Below, in pieces: positions 7,636 to 15,204 of a stretch of DNA of 18,141 nt (within the stretch, counting starts at the first letter, position 1; each line of letters opens with the position of its first letter). The DNA lies in assembly GCA_030673585.1 (NCBI GenBank), contig DAOVIU010000001.1, positions 1 through 18,141 of the forward strand, given 5' to 3'. The DNA comes from Pseudomonadota bacterium (GTDB taxonomy: Bacteria; Desulfobacterota; BSN033; G020346125). The notes under the pieces were generated by a model. That model saw only the letters and a program-made list of their open reading frames with translations, had not been told where the DNA came from and searched no databases. A program made the translations under genes and the position numbers.

Positions 7636-7908
7636 CTATTGGATATCATCCTCTTCACCTTCGCCTTTCTTCGGGCGGGTGTAGATAATCTTGTGTTGAT
7701 CCTCGAAGCCTTTAAAACACGCCCTGCATTCCTGGGATTTTTCATTCGGCGAATCGCAATCAACAAGGGGTAACGGTTCCAGGTGAACCTCATAGCCCAT
7801 AGATCGGTAGAGCTCCGCCGCCTCACTCAAGCGAGGCTCGGTGGCCACGAACCGCCTCGACCATCCGTCCTTAATCAACTCATCCTCTCTTTTAGTGCTC
7901 TCTCCCAT
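7636..7908 (-). CDS. Small cysteine-containing protein of unknown function
   Basis: This 90-residue soluble protein has a compact pattern I have seen in proteins of anaerobes but cannot name: GWSRRFVATEPRL (residues 15-27), AAELYRSMGYEVHLEPL (30-46), then Cys51, a CRAC pair (Cys 61 and 64), and a closing KIIYTRP before an acidic tail. The three cysteines resemble a small metal site. The first half resembles a single alpha/beta unit that might dock on a partner. An AGGGGCAGG run precedes the ATG. It is the first gene after a good promoter candidate at 8021-8050 and lies 78 bases ahead of the MBL gene, so it may head the operon that runs through the MBL, radical SAM and DUF364 genes. Confidence 0.7.
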   Translation of the reverse strand: MGESTKREDELIKDGWSRRFVATEPRLSEAAELYRSMGYEVHLEPLPLVDCDSPNEKSQECRACFKGFEDQHKIIYTRPKKGEGEEDDIQ

Positions 7909-8020
7909 CCTGCCCCTATGATCTTTATGCTACCAGATGGTGCTTAGTAGCCTTCCAATTTACCCGGATCACGTTAAAAACCGATATCATTCATCCCTTT
8001 AAAGCAAAGTCCAGATTCAA

Positions 8021-8050
8021 ATTATAAATCCATCGTATCAATAAGCGCAA
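8021..8050 (-). promoter_or_regulatory. Candidate sigma-70 promoter
   Basis: On the minus strand a perfect -10 box TATAAT (8026-8021) lies 18 bases from TTGCGC (8050-8045), a -35 box matching three of six consensus positions. Transcription would start near 8013, leaving a leader of about 100 bases before the small Cys protein at 7908. It sits in the 272-base gap after the exporter gene, where a new transcription unit is expected. Confidence 0.4.
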
Positions 8051-8180
8051 TGGAAGAATGGTAGAATTTGGCCTGGAGAGGGCTGCGGGAAGGTGCCCGA
8101 AATCCACTAGCGGCAAATCGACAGGACGCGGGAATTTGTCAAAACAAAAGAGATGCGTCTTGTCCCCTAAGAGGGATTGA

Positions 8181-9206
8181 CTACCAACCGATTAAATAGA
8201 GAACCATCCCGATGCCAAGGCCAAAGACAAGGTTGAGAATCTTGATCAAAATGGAGTCCTTGACCGTATAAGACAAAAGGGGCAATATGCCGTGGCCATC
8301 CTGAATAAAGGAGGACGTAAAGAGGACTGAAAAGGGAATAACGCCCTCTGCGAATAACATCACAAAAACCAGGTGAGGACCGGATTCAGGTATGACGGCC
8401 ACCAAGGCCCCAAGCAGAAACATCCAGGGTATATTGTTTGAGATAAGGCCCTTGAAGTTCCAATAGTTGAGCCCCATGTGAACTATAATGAGGGCAAGAA
8501 ATGTCCAGAGGAAAACCCTCCACAAATGGGCTCTAATGATATGGGACCAGATATGATCTTTCAAGTAGTGGTCAGAAACAGAAACAAGGATAAACAGGCC
8601 CAGGAGCAACAGGATAAGAAGGGTTAGCCTTTCCCAATCCCAGCTCTGGGGGCCTGCAACTCCAACCAGGACCACTACAATGAAGAAACCAAAAATGAGG
8701 AGCAACAAGGAACGTACCAGTGAGATCCTTGCCAGGTTCTGCACCAGCCCTTTCCAATTGAATTGGTAGACTTCCATCTCGGGATGATATTCCTGAAGAA
8801 TGCAGGATTCACAGGGAACATAGCCAATTGCCCTAACGATCCTGTCAGCCACCCAGGCGAGAGGAATGCTGAGGACGAATAACAGACCGAAAAGCAGCAT
8901 AGCGGTTCCCGGGAACTTGGCGAGCATCACGAAAGCCTCATCCCCGGAGGTGGCGATCATAGCTCCCGTGAGGGCACCAAAAGAGAGCAAGCCATGTACA
9001 TAGAGGGAGACATTCATGAAGGCCCCCAGACACCCCGGGGTCACTCCTAAAAAGGATGCAACGGCATACTGCCTCCATATCCCCCCCGTCATTATGGCCG
9101 TTAGCCGCTTTTCGGAGAACATGTCGAGGAAGTCCACGATTAGCATCATGACAAAGACGAACACCGTGATCATGAGGGCGTGTTTTAGAATCTCGAAGAC
9201 AACCAT
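8181..9206 (-). CDS. Putative heavy-metal exporter (ArsP_2-type, about 10 TM)
   Basis: This is a 341-residue integral membrane protein with about nine or ten hydrophobic segments, the first spanning residues 7-30 and the last 320-341. Conserved-looking polar features inside the membrane are GVTPGC near 54-59, TSGDEAFVM at 86-94 and VIPESGPH in the second half. A cytoplasmic or periplasmic loop holds CESC (Cys 132 and 135) followed by His141. This matches the ArsP_2 family, described in Pfam as a putative 10TM heavy-metal exporter and often labelled putative manganese transporter in genomes. The ion is not determined. The start is set by GAGGAGG eight bases upstream, which overlaps the stop of the preceding methyltransferase gene; the two are translated together. 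Confidence 0.82.
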   Translation of the reverse strand: MVVFEILKHALMITVFVFVMMLIVDFLDMFSEKRLTAIMTGGIWRQYAVASFLGVTPGCLGAFMNVSLYVHGLLSFGALTGAMIATSGDEAFVMLAKFPGTAMLLFGLLFVLSIPLAWVADRIVRAIGYVPCESCILQEYHPEMEVYQFNWKGLVQNLARISLVRSLLLLIFGFFIVVVLVGVAGPQSWDWERLTLLILLLLGLFILVSVSDHYLKDHIWSHIIRAHLWRVFLWTFLALIIVHMGLNYWNFKGLISNNIPWMFLLGALVAVIPESGPHLVFVMLFAEGVIPFSVLFTSSFIQDGHGILPLLSYTVKDSILIKILNLVFGLGIGMVLYLIGW

Positions 9207-9218
9207 TCCTTTGCCTCC

Positions 9219-9914
9219 TCAACACGCAACGTAAGTCTTCTTAAGCATAACCCGCAGCCCAAGAAAAGCCCCCAAGGGATTTCTCCGAAGGGATAATCGC
9301 CTCTCCAATCTGGCCAGATACTGTTGCCAGCCCATGGGCAGTATAAGAACGCTTGCCCAATCGAAAACTGCTTCGGGAATCGCCCGCCCAATAAGTCTTC
9401 TCAACTCCCAGATGCTATAAAATCGTGCATGATTATAGATACTCGGGTGAAACATGCCGGTAAGCCGCCTTTTCATACCAAGGAATGAATACTTGTTCAA
9501 TACCCCGAGCAAAACCTTACCCCTGGAGACCCTGAGGGCCTCACGGACAGCCCTGTCCGGATCGGGGATAAATTCCAATGTGGTGATGAGGGCAACGCAG
9601 TCAAATGATTTTCCCTTGAAGGGCAAATTTTCCGCGTCACCCAAACAAACCCGTGCCTTTTTCCCCAGCTTCTGCCTGGCCACCCGAAGCATGGGAGGGG
9701 AGATATCGACCCCAATAGCCGTCAGCCCCTTTCTCAGAAAGACCTCAAGATGGGATCCCGTGCCACACCCAACTTCCAGAACCCTCTGCCCAACAGCAAG
9801 TTCTCCCAATTTTAAAAGGAGTTCCCCTTCGAGGCCGTAAGCTTTCCTTCCCTGAGGAGTCTCGGCCCATCGATCATAGGACTGGGCAATTTTCTCATTG
9901 AACAGAATTTCCAT
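9219..9914 (-). CDS. Class I SAM-dependent methyltransferase
   Basis: This 231-residue Methyltransf_11-like enzyme has motif I VLEVGCGTG at residues 45-53, the acidic ribose-binding segment AIGVDISPPML next to it, and VCLGDAENLPF then SFDCVALITTLEFIPD as motifs II and III. The last third (residues about 150-231) is basic and aromatic and likely forms the acceptor site or a membrane-facing surface. The acceptor is not known. It ends 12 bases before the exporter gene, so the transferred methyl group might go to a metal or metalloid handled by that transporter, as ArsM acts beside arsenic exporters. However, the three-cysteine arrangement of ArsM is not apparent. A CGAGG site precedes the ATG. 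Confidence 0.85.
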   Translation of the reverse strand: MEILFNEKIAQSYDRWAETPQGRKAYGLEGELLLKLGELAVGQRVLEVGCGTGSHLEVFLRKGLTAIGVDISPPMLRVARQKLGKKARVCLGDAENLPFKGKSFDCVALITTLEFIPDPDRAVREALRVSRGKVLLGVLNKYSFLGMKRRLTGMFHPSIYNHARFYSIWELRRLIGRAIPEAVFDWASVLILPMGWQQYLARLERRLSLRRNPLGAFLGLRVMLKKTYVAC

Positions 9915-10046
9915 TTGCCTCGGTAAAGAGTTTTCAAGGGAGTCATTCCGGGCGGTGAGATTCGCGGATATGAAATCGTATCGGGGGATATTGATATCAT
10001 GTAGCGAAATAACCGCACAACCCCAAAAGGGCTAGATACCTCCTTC

Positions 10047-10616
10047 TCACTCCAACAGGACCAGTCCATTCCAGACGACTTCCGTTTCGATATTGTACGA
10101 AAATGCAAGCCCTGCCCTTTGGGCCGTCAGATGCACGTCGATCCCCACGGCCTCCATGGAAGGTCTAGCCCTAAAGGGGTGTTTGCAGGGCTTCCCCGAT
10201 TTAACCCCCACACATGGATTGCATAGTTTACAGGCCCCACCGATAAAACCCGCCGCAAAGGTAAAATGCAGTTCCTGGGCTGCTTTTTCCACCACATTGA
10301 TGATCTCGTGGAGTGCGTTGGCCCGTGTATAGATCGCCTTTTTCCGGTTCTCCTCGGATGTGGAATCCAGTTGCTCCGCCGGGGTTCGCAGTTGAATCAG
10401 AAGGGCTTTGGAGTACCTCTTGAGTGCCTCACGGAATTGAGATAAGGATGGACTATTGGGGGGACAGAGCAGGTGGTTTCCATAGTCGTTGCAGAGGGGG
10501 ACCTGGCACTTCAGGATTACGCGTTCATCAAGCATAATATCACGTACGGGAATGATCTTGGCCTCTGTGGTCCCTCGTTCCATGGCCTTCTTAATTAATT
10601 TCTCGAACCGGTCCAT
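10047..10616 (-). CDS. DUF2284 predicted metal-binding protein
   Basis: This 189-residue cytoplasmic protein has the two cysteine groups of DUF2284: KCQVPLCNDYGNHLLCPPNSP-like spacing with Cys 37, 42 and 51 at the N-terminal side, and GACKLCNPCVG followed by GKPCKHP in the second half. The closing part RARPSMEAVGIDV is also typical. The number and spacing of cysteines suggest one or two Fe-S clusters or zinc, and the family is widespread in anaerobes with no defined reaction known to me. It is the first clear gene of the minus-strand block, 132 bases ahead of the methyltransferase, and may share its transcript. A GACGAG element directly precedes the ATG, so initiation may be modest. Confidence 0.85.
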   Translation of the reverse strand: MDRFEKLIKKAMERGTTEAKIIPVRDIMLDERVILKCQVPLCNDYGNHLLCPPNSPSLSQFREALKRYSKALLIQLRTPAEQLDSTSEENRKKAIYTRANALHEIINVVEKAAQELHFTFAAGFIGGACKLCNPCVGVKSGKPCKHPFRARPSMEAVGIDVHLTAQRAGLAFSYNIETEVVWNGLVLLE

Positions 10617-10966
10617 CTCGTCTAGTCCTGTATCAGATTCCCCCCTATGAAGTCAACCACTCCGACTCGAAAGTTTCCCGGGTTGATAGAAGTATTCAGC
10701 ATCACCAGAATCGCTATTGGGGGATCAACCGGAGGGCCAACCTTCAAAATCATAGGCCGTCTGGCAGTTCTCGGCAATTGCTGCCCATAATGGGATGTGA
10801 ATTCTAAAATATGTAAAATTATTCTTAGGCTATTTGTCGCAGATTCTGATCTAATTCATCCCACGGCAGTAGAGAAACGCCGGGATCATCAAGGGCAGGA
10901 ACAGAATCATCTGCATAAAACCAAACTCGGATGATTAACCGAGTCCTTATGGATTGGGGGATCACC
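10617..10966. other. 350-base divergent intergenic region with doubtful small ORFs
   Basis: This lies between the divergent DUF2284 and pirin genes. On the minus strand a 43-codon ORF (10753-10622, beginning MILKVGPPVDPP) ends just before the DUF2284 start and its frame is open back to 10855. The opposite strand carries a 46-codon ORF in the same place, so one is a shadow or both are. Further right, 10825-10930 on the minus strand reads WFYADDSVPALDDPG...PWDELDQNLRQIA in a 62-codon ORF that runs into the pirin gene. It looks like the C-terminus of a real protein but was not recognised. Promoters for both flanking genes must be here; none stands out. Confidence 0.4.
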
Positions 10967-11878
10967 ATGAGTAATATCAGGAGTATAAAAAAAGTACTTA
11001 GGAGTAAACCCACTATTGAAGGAGCCGGTGTCCATTTGAAAAGAGCATTCGGATTTGACCATGTCCCACAGCTTGACCCCTTTTTGCTCCTGGATGATTT
11101 TCACTCAGACAATCCCGATGCCTATATAAAAGGTTTCCCATGGCATCCACATCGAGGAATAGAGACGATAACGTACGTGCTATTTGGAGAGGTTGAACAT
11201 GGGGATAGTATGGGAAATAAGGGAGTAATTTACTCAGGAGATATACAATGGATGACCGCTGGCAGCGGTATTATTCACCAAGAAATGCCCAAAGGCCAAG
11301 AGGATGGGTTAATGTGGGGTTTCCAACTTTGGGCAAATCTCCCAGCTTCGTATAAAATGATGGATCCTCGCTATCGAGATGTAAAAAGTAATCAAATTCC
11401 TGAAATTGTTGCTGATACTGGAGTGAAGGTAAGAATTATTTGTGGGGAATTAAACGGCGTGAAGGGACCGGTACAGGATATCGTAATCGATCCTGAGTAC
11501 TTAGATATCACAGTGCCCTCAAAGTCAAGTTTTACCTACAACCTTAAAAGGGGGCACACCGTCTTCGCCTATGTAATAGAAGGGGAAGGGTATTTTGACC
11601 GAGGACGGGATTCGTATGCTTACGAGGTAGAAGGTGTCAACTATTTCGACTTTAAGAGAGATTGTTTAATAGGTGCCGAAAACCTGATTATATTCGATGA
11701 CGGCGATGATGTGGCCATTGCTAGCCACGATAAACCTGTGAGATTTCTATTAATATCGGGAAAACCTATTGGAGAGCCCGTCGCCTGGTATGGACCAATA
11801 GTTATGAATACCAAGGAAGAATTGAGGATAGCGTTTGAAGAATATCAAAATGGGACATTCATCAAACATAGAAAATGA
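10967..11878 (+). CDS. Pirin family protein
   Basis: This 303-residue bicupin has the pirin metal site: PWHPHRGIET gives His60 and His62, and GIIHQEMPKG gives His104 and Glu106, the usual Fe(II) ligands. The N-terminal LLLDDFH (near 40-46) and the C-terminal cupin (TVFAYVIEGEGYF, then LLISGKPIGEPVAWYGP) complete the fold. Bacterial pirins include quercetinases and redox-linked regulators, but the substrate cannot be told. I chose the ATG at 10967, with GGGGG six bases upstream and the protein beginning MSNIRSIKKV as relatives do; ATGs at 10931 and 10949 are upstream in frame. By eye its codons are more AT-rich than those of flanking genes, which may mean acquisition by transfer. It stands alone and is convergent with the photolyase remnant. 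Confidence 0.92.
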   Translation: MSNIRSIKKVLRSKPTIEGAGVHLKRAFGFDHVPQLDPFLLLDDFHSDNPDAYIKGFPWHPHRGIETITYVLFGEVEHGDSMGNKGVIYSGDIQWMTAGSGIIHQEMPKGQEDGLMWGFQLWANLPASYKMMDPRYRDVKSNQIPEIVADTGVKVRIICGELNGVKGPVQDIVIDPEYLDITVPSKSSFTYNLKRGHTVFAYVIEGEGYFDRGRDSYAYEVEGVNYFDFKRDCLIGAENLIIFDDGDDVAIASHDKPVRFLLISGKPIGEPVAWYGPIVMNTKEELRIAFEEYQNGTFIKHRK

Positions 11879-11910
11879 CTCCTATAGAGTGGAGTTGGAA
11901 CTTTGGAGGG

Positions 11911-11934
11911 GGCAGTGTCAACTATGACTCTGCC
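11911..11934 (+). terminator. Possible terminator hairpin after the pirin gene
   Basis: GGCAG and CTGCC pair as outer arms, GTCA and TGAC as inner arms, with one U-U mismatch between them and an ACTA loop. The hairpin lies 33 bases after the pirin stop and is followed by a T-rich but interrupted tract (TTCTCTGTTT). It lies between two convergent genes, where a terminator is expected. Confidence 0.45.
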
Positions 11935-12027
11935 TTCTCTGTTTGAGGACCCCCAATTCCATTGGTTTGCGATGCTATACGTAACATATCCTAATAAAAA
12001 CTGTTTTCAATGAAATAGGCATGTTGA

Positions 12028-12822
12028 TCATGCTCTATTCCTTTCTATATATGCCATGACATTGAATTTTGATCTGCAGCCGTTATAACTCATGTACCGG
12101 ATCTTCCCGAAAATAGGGCGCTCGGGCCACGCCCTATCGTGTACTCCCCCAATACACCAGGCAATGCCAGCACATCCATTCGTTTCTCGCCCATCGAGCT
12201 CATAGCGATCGTTGAGGTAGATGGCAATCCTCATCGCTTCCTCGGGGGATTCCCTCCACTCCAGGATCTTTTTCCCCCAATACATCCCCATATAACCGTG
12301 CATTTTGCCCCTCCTGACCATCTCTCTCTGGGCGGCGTTCCATAGCTGGTCATGGGTATTGGCATGGTCAAAATCCCCCAGAGAGTAAATGTACTCCCTG
12401 GGATCTTTCCTGTGATCATTCAACGTCTTTTTCTCCCAATTGGGGAAGCCCTCGAAATTGTCATAATTATTGTTATAGAAACAGAAATTATCCGAAAGTT
12501 CGCGCCTCACGATGAGTTCTTCCAAGAAAGCCTCTTGTGATTCTTTATCGGTATCATTTTTCGTTACTTCGAGGGCAACTCTTTGCCCTGAAATGTGGCC
12601 GAAATGAAGATAAGGCGAGAGATTTGACTGCGCATCCTTCATAGGATCATTTCTCCGTTCGTGGTACGAGCGTAACTTTTTCTCTATGAATTCTTGCAAG
12701 ACCTTCTGGGCCGCATTTTCACCTGGCTCAATCCAATCCACCTCTGAAACAGTTCTATCGACATGGAGCGTTTTCTCGACTTCTCCCCAATCGATTTTTC
12801 CCAGTTTTCCCTTCCATTGGGT
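12028..12822 (-). pseudogene. Class II CPD photolyase, 3' remnant lacking the N-terminal half
   Basis: The frame open from 12822 to 12028 encodes the FAD-binding helical half of a class II deoxyribodipyrimidine photolyase: [86 protein letters not shown] and [20 protein letters not shown]. Intact enzymes are about 450-480 residues and begin with an alpha/beta antenna domain. Here only about 264 residues are open, beginning at [15 protein letters not shown]. The frame is closed by TAG at 825-823 of the 12000s and by further stops upstream, and none of the sequence back to 13050 looks like the missing half. A GTG at 12741 could start a 237-residue product, but that would lack the antenna domain. 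It is probably a decaying gene or a deletion product. Confidence 0.85.
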
Positions 12823-13056
12823 CTACTGGACCTCTTACTATCGCATAATTCGAGATTTAGCTTCCAAGATGGTGTTCCATGGGCGAGTTTTGACACATGA
12901 AAGGTGAAAGAAAACCCTGAAAGTGGGGCAGCATCCAAAGATGGCATGAGATCATAATGGAACCTTGATTTTTGTCTTCCTCTTTGGGTAGGCTTTCCCC
13001 TAAGAAAACACGTATGAAATAACGCTAAAAAGGGTTAAAGATAAAACGTATCATCT
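12823..13056. other. Gap between photolyase remnant and peroxiredoxin, no clear gene
   Basis: The position where the photolyase N-terminal half should lie holds only short frames on the minus strand, one of them beginning MPSLDAAPLSGFSF and overlapping the remnant in a different frame. None matches photolyase. The right part is AT-rich and should hold the promoter of the peroxiredoxin gene, but no -35/-10 pair is convincing. Confidence 0.5.
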
Positions 13057-13077
13057 ATGAATGAGGAGGTGAAGAAA

Positions 13078-13536
13078 ATGGCTCAGCTCAAACCAGGGGA
13101 TATAGCCCCCCAATTCAAACTCGATGATCAGAACGGGAAGAAGGCGAAGCTTTCCGATTATCAGGGACGCAAACTCCTCGTCTATTTCTATCCAAAGGCA
13201 AATACACCGGGATGCACCACCCAGGCGTGCAGTGTTAGAGACGCCAAAGGTGATTTTTCCAGCCTCGGCGTGGCTGCCGTTGGAATCAGTCCCGACGCAC
13301 CCGCGCAGCAGAAGAAGTTCGACGAAAAATATGCGCTCGAGTTTCCCCTCTTATCCGATGCGGACCATAAGGTCGCTGACGCTTATGGTGTATGGGGCGA
13401 GAAGTCCATGTACGGAAAGAAGTACGAGGGGATTATCCGCTCCTCGTTTTTGATCGACGAGAATGGCAAGATAATTCAGGCCTGGTATAAGGTGAGCCCC
13501 AAAGATACCGTTCCCAAAGCACGTGAGCCGCTCTAA
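13078..13536 (+). CDS. bcp: Bcp/PrxQ-type peroxiredoxin
   Basis: This 152-residue atypical 2-Cys peroxiredoxin reduces hydrogen peroxide and organic peroxides using thiols. The peroxidatic motif ANTPGCTTQAC gives Cys46 and the resolving Cys51 five residues later, the PrxQ/Bcp pattern. It is preceded by LLVYFYPK and followed by VAAVGISPD and YGVWGEKSMYGKKYEG, both typical. The start at 13078 is chosen over an ATG seven codons upstream because GAGGAGGTG lies ideally before it and the protein then begins MAQLKPGDIAP. The active-site residue is cysteine, not selenocysteine, unlike some relatives in Sec-using anaerobes. A rubrerythrin-like gene follows after 81 bases, forming a peroxide-defence pair in a presumably anaerobic host. 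Confidence 0.95.
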   Translation: MAQLKPGDIAPQFKLDDQNGKKAKLSDYQGRKLLVYFYPKANTPGCTTQACSVRDAKGDFSSLGVAAVGISPDAPAQQKKFDEKYALEFPLLSDADHKVADAYGVWGEKSMYGKKYEGIIRSSFLIDENGKIIQAWYKVSPKDTVPKAREPL

Positions 13537-13617
13537 ACCGCGCTATAACAGAATACGAAGCCTCATTGCCGTTTGACCTTGGTTAACCCAAAACATGTAA
13601 CAAGAAAGGGACTGATT

Positions 13618-14145
13618 ATGGATGAAAAGGAACGCCTTAACGCTTTGGAGGTTGCCCTCAACAATGAGATGAGGGAACGAGAATTCTATCTCAAGAACGC
13701 GGAGAGGACCACAAACCCCGTCGGGAAAAAAATGTTCAAGCAGATAGGGGACGAGGAACTGGAACACTATGAGCGGCTAAAGCAATTGCATCAAAAGTGG
13801 GAAAAACAGGAAAAGTGGCCTGAAACGGTTCCGCTCAAGGTCAAAGACACCATTGTTAAGAATATCCTTATTGATCTGCTTCAGAAGGTGGAGGAGATGC
13901 CCGCAGGTGACGATGATGACCTCGAGGCGGTACGGACAGCTGTCGATTTTGAGGCCAAGGGTGCCAAGTATTATGCTGATCTGCGGGATGCTGTTTCAGA
14001 TCTCAAGGAGAAACAGTTCTTCGACCTCCTTTCGAGGATCGAGAACGAGCACTACCTATCGCTGAAGGATACAGAGGAGTACTTCATCGATCCCGCCTCA
14101 TGGTATCGAAGGGTCGAGCACCACGGCTTTGACGGAGCACCGTAA
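13618..14145 (+). CDS. Rubrerythrin-like diiron ferritin-family protein
   Basis: This 175-residue four-helix protein has duplicated diiron ligands of the rubrerythrin/erythrin type: ALNNEMREREFY with Glu17, DEELEHYERL with Glu47 and His50, DFEAKGAKYY in the third helix, and IENEHYLSL giving the second E-x-x-H. A C-terminal rubredoxin domain is missing, as is common for the shorter erythrins. Such proteins reduce hydrogen peroxide or store iron in the cytoplasm of anaerobes. The ATG at 13618 follows AAAGGGA; an upstream in-frame ATG at 13573 has no ribosome site. The neighbouring peroxiredoxin supports a peroxide-reduction role. The DUF523-DUF1722 gene starts 33 bases later, so co-transcription is likely. 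Confidence 0.88.
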   Translation: MDEKERLNALEVALNNEMREREFYLKNAERTTNPVGKKMFKQIGDEELEHYERLKQLHQKWEKQEKWPETVPLKVKDTIVKNILIDLLQKVEEMPAGDDDDLEAVRTAVDFEAKGAKYYADLRDAVSDLKEKQFFDLLSRIENEHYLSLKDTEEYFIDPASWYRRVEHHGFDGAP

Positions 14146-14178
14146 TCTGCCGGGAAATAGGAACAAGATTCAAGCCTC

Positions 14179-15129
14179 ATGGAAAAACCCATTAAACTGG
14201 GGATCAGCTCCTGCTTAATCGGTGAGAGAGTCCGCTGGAATGGCACCCATAAACTGGATCGGTTTCTCACCGATACCCTGGGGAAATTCGTGGAATACGT
14301 CCCCGTGTGCCCCGAGGTGGAATGCGGTTTTGATGTTCCCCGAGAGCCTTTCCGCCAGATGGGCGATCCGGATTCACCCCGTCTCATCACCTCGCGCACG
14401 AAAATAGATTATACGGACCGCATGATCCAGTGGGCGCGCAAACGGGTCATTGAATTGGAGAAGGAAGACCTCTGCGGCTTCATATTCAAGAGCAGATCGC
14501 CCAGCAGCGGCATGGGACGCGTTAAGGTCTACAATGAAAAGGGCATTCCCGCGAAAAAGGGGGTGGGAATATTCGCCAGGATATTTATGGAGCATTTCCC
14601 TCTCATCCCGGTTGAGGAGGATGGACGCCTTCATAATCCAATGCTCCGTGAAAACTTCATCGAACGGATTTTTGCCTTCAAACGGTGGCGCGAGGCCCTG
14701 GTGGAGAAGCAAAGCCGGGGTAACCTCGTCGGCTTTCATACTAAGCACAAGATGTTAATCCTCTCCCACAGCCCCGAGTATCACCGGATAATAGGGAAGC
14801 TGATAGCCCAGGCCAAAGACGTTCCCTTGAGAGAGCTCTATGATAAATATCAGAAACTACTCATGGAAGCCCTTCGCCTCAAATCCACAACGAGGAAAAA
14901 TGCCAACGTCATGACCCACATCATGGGTTACTTCAAGAAACAACTTTCCGCGGACGAAAAACAAGAGCTGCTCGAGATCATCGACCTCTATCGGGGGGGC
15001 ACCATTCCCCTCATCGTACCCATCACCCTCATCAATCACTACGTGCGCAAATACGATCAACCTTACCTGCAGGAGCAGTACTATTTGCATCCACATCCCC
15101 TGGAACTTCAATTGCGAAACCACGTGTGA
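14179..15129 (+). CDS. DUF523 (TudS-like) - DUF1722 (YbgA) fusion protein
   Basis: In this 316-residue two-domain protein, residues 1-150 are DUF523: SSCLIGERVRWNG with Cys12, PVCPEVECGFDVPRE with Cys44 and Cys49, and FIFKSRSPSSGMGRVKVY at about 101-118. Residues about 190-305 are DUF1722, with FHTKHKMLILSHSPE, then NVMTHIMGYFK and IPLIVPITLINHYVRKY. DUF523 includes the [4Fe-4S] thiouracil desulfurase TudS; DUF1722 (YbgA) has no settled function known to me. As I recall, the cluster uses a cysteine in an SPSCG segment, yet here that position is Ser110, so Cys49 or Cys99 may serve or desulfurase activity may be absent. It sits between peroxide-defence genes and a sulfurtransferase, fitting a sulfur or stress theme. 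Confidence 0.9.
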   Translation: MEKPIKLGISSCLIGERVRWNGTHKLDRFLTDTLGKFVEYVPVCPEVECGFDVPREPFRQMGDPDSPRLITSRTKIDYTDRMIQWARKRVIELEKEDLCGFIFKSRSPSSGMGRVKVYNEKGIPAKKGVGIFARIFMEHFPLIPVEEDGRLHNPMLRENFIERIFAFKRWREALVEKQSRGNLVGFHTKHKMLILSHSPEYHRIIGKLIAQAKDVPLRELYDKYQKLLMEALRLKSTTRKNANVMTHIMGYFKKQLSADEKQELLEIIDLYRGGTIPLIVPITLINHYVRKYDQPYLQEQYYLHPHPLELQLRNHV

Positions 15130-15190
15130 GGGAGAAGTGAGAAATATATGACTTTTTTAGAGTCGAGCAAGTGCCAGTTATTGAAATCGA

Positions 15191-15200
15191 AAAGGAGGTG
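15191..15200 (+). promoter_or_regulatory. Ribosome binding site fixing the rhodanese start
   Basis: AAAGGAGGTG lies four bases before the ATG at 15205 and is close to a full anti-16S match. It selects this ATG over the one at 15148 in the same frame, which would add 19 residues in front of a complete signal peptide. Confidence 0.75.
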
Positions 15201-15204
15201 GCAC

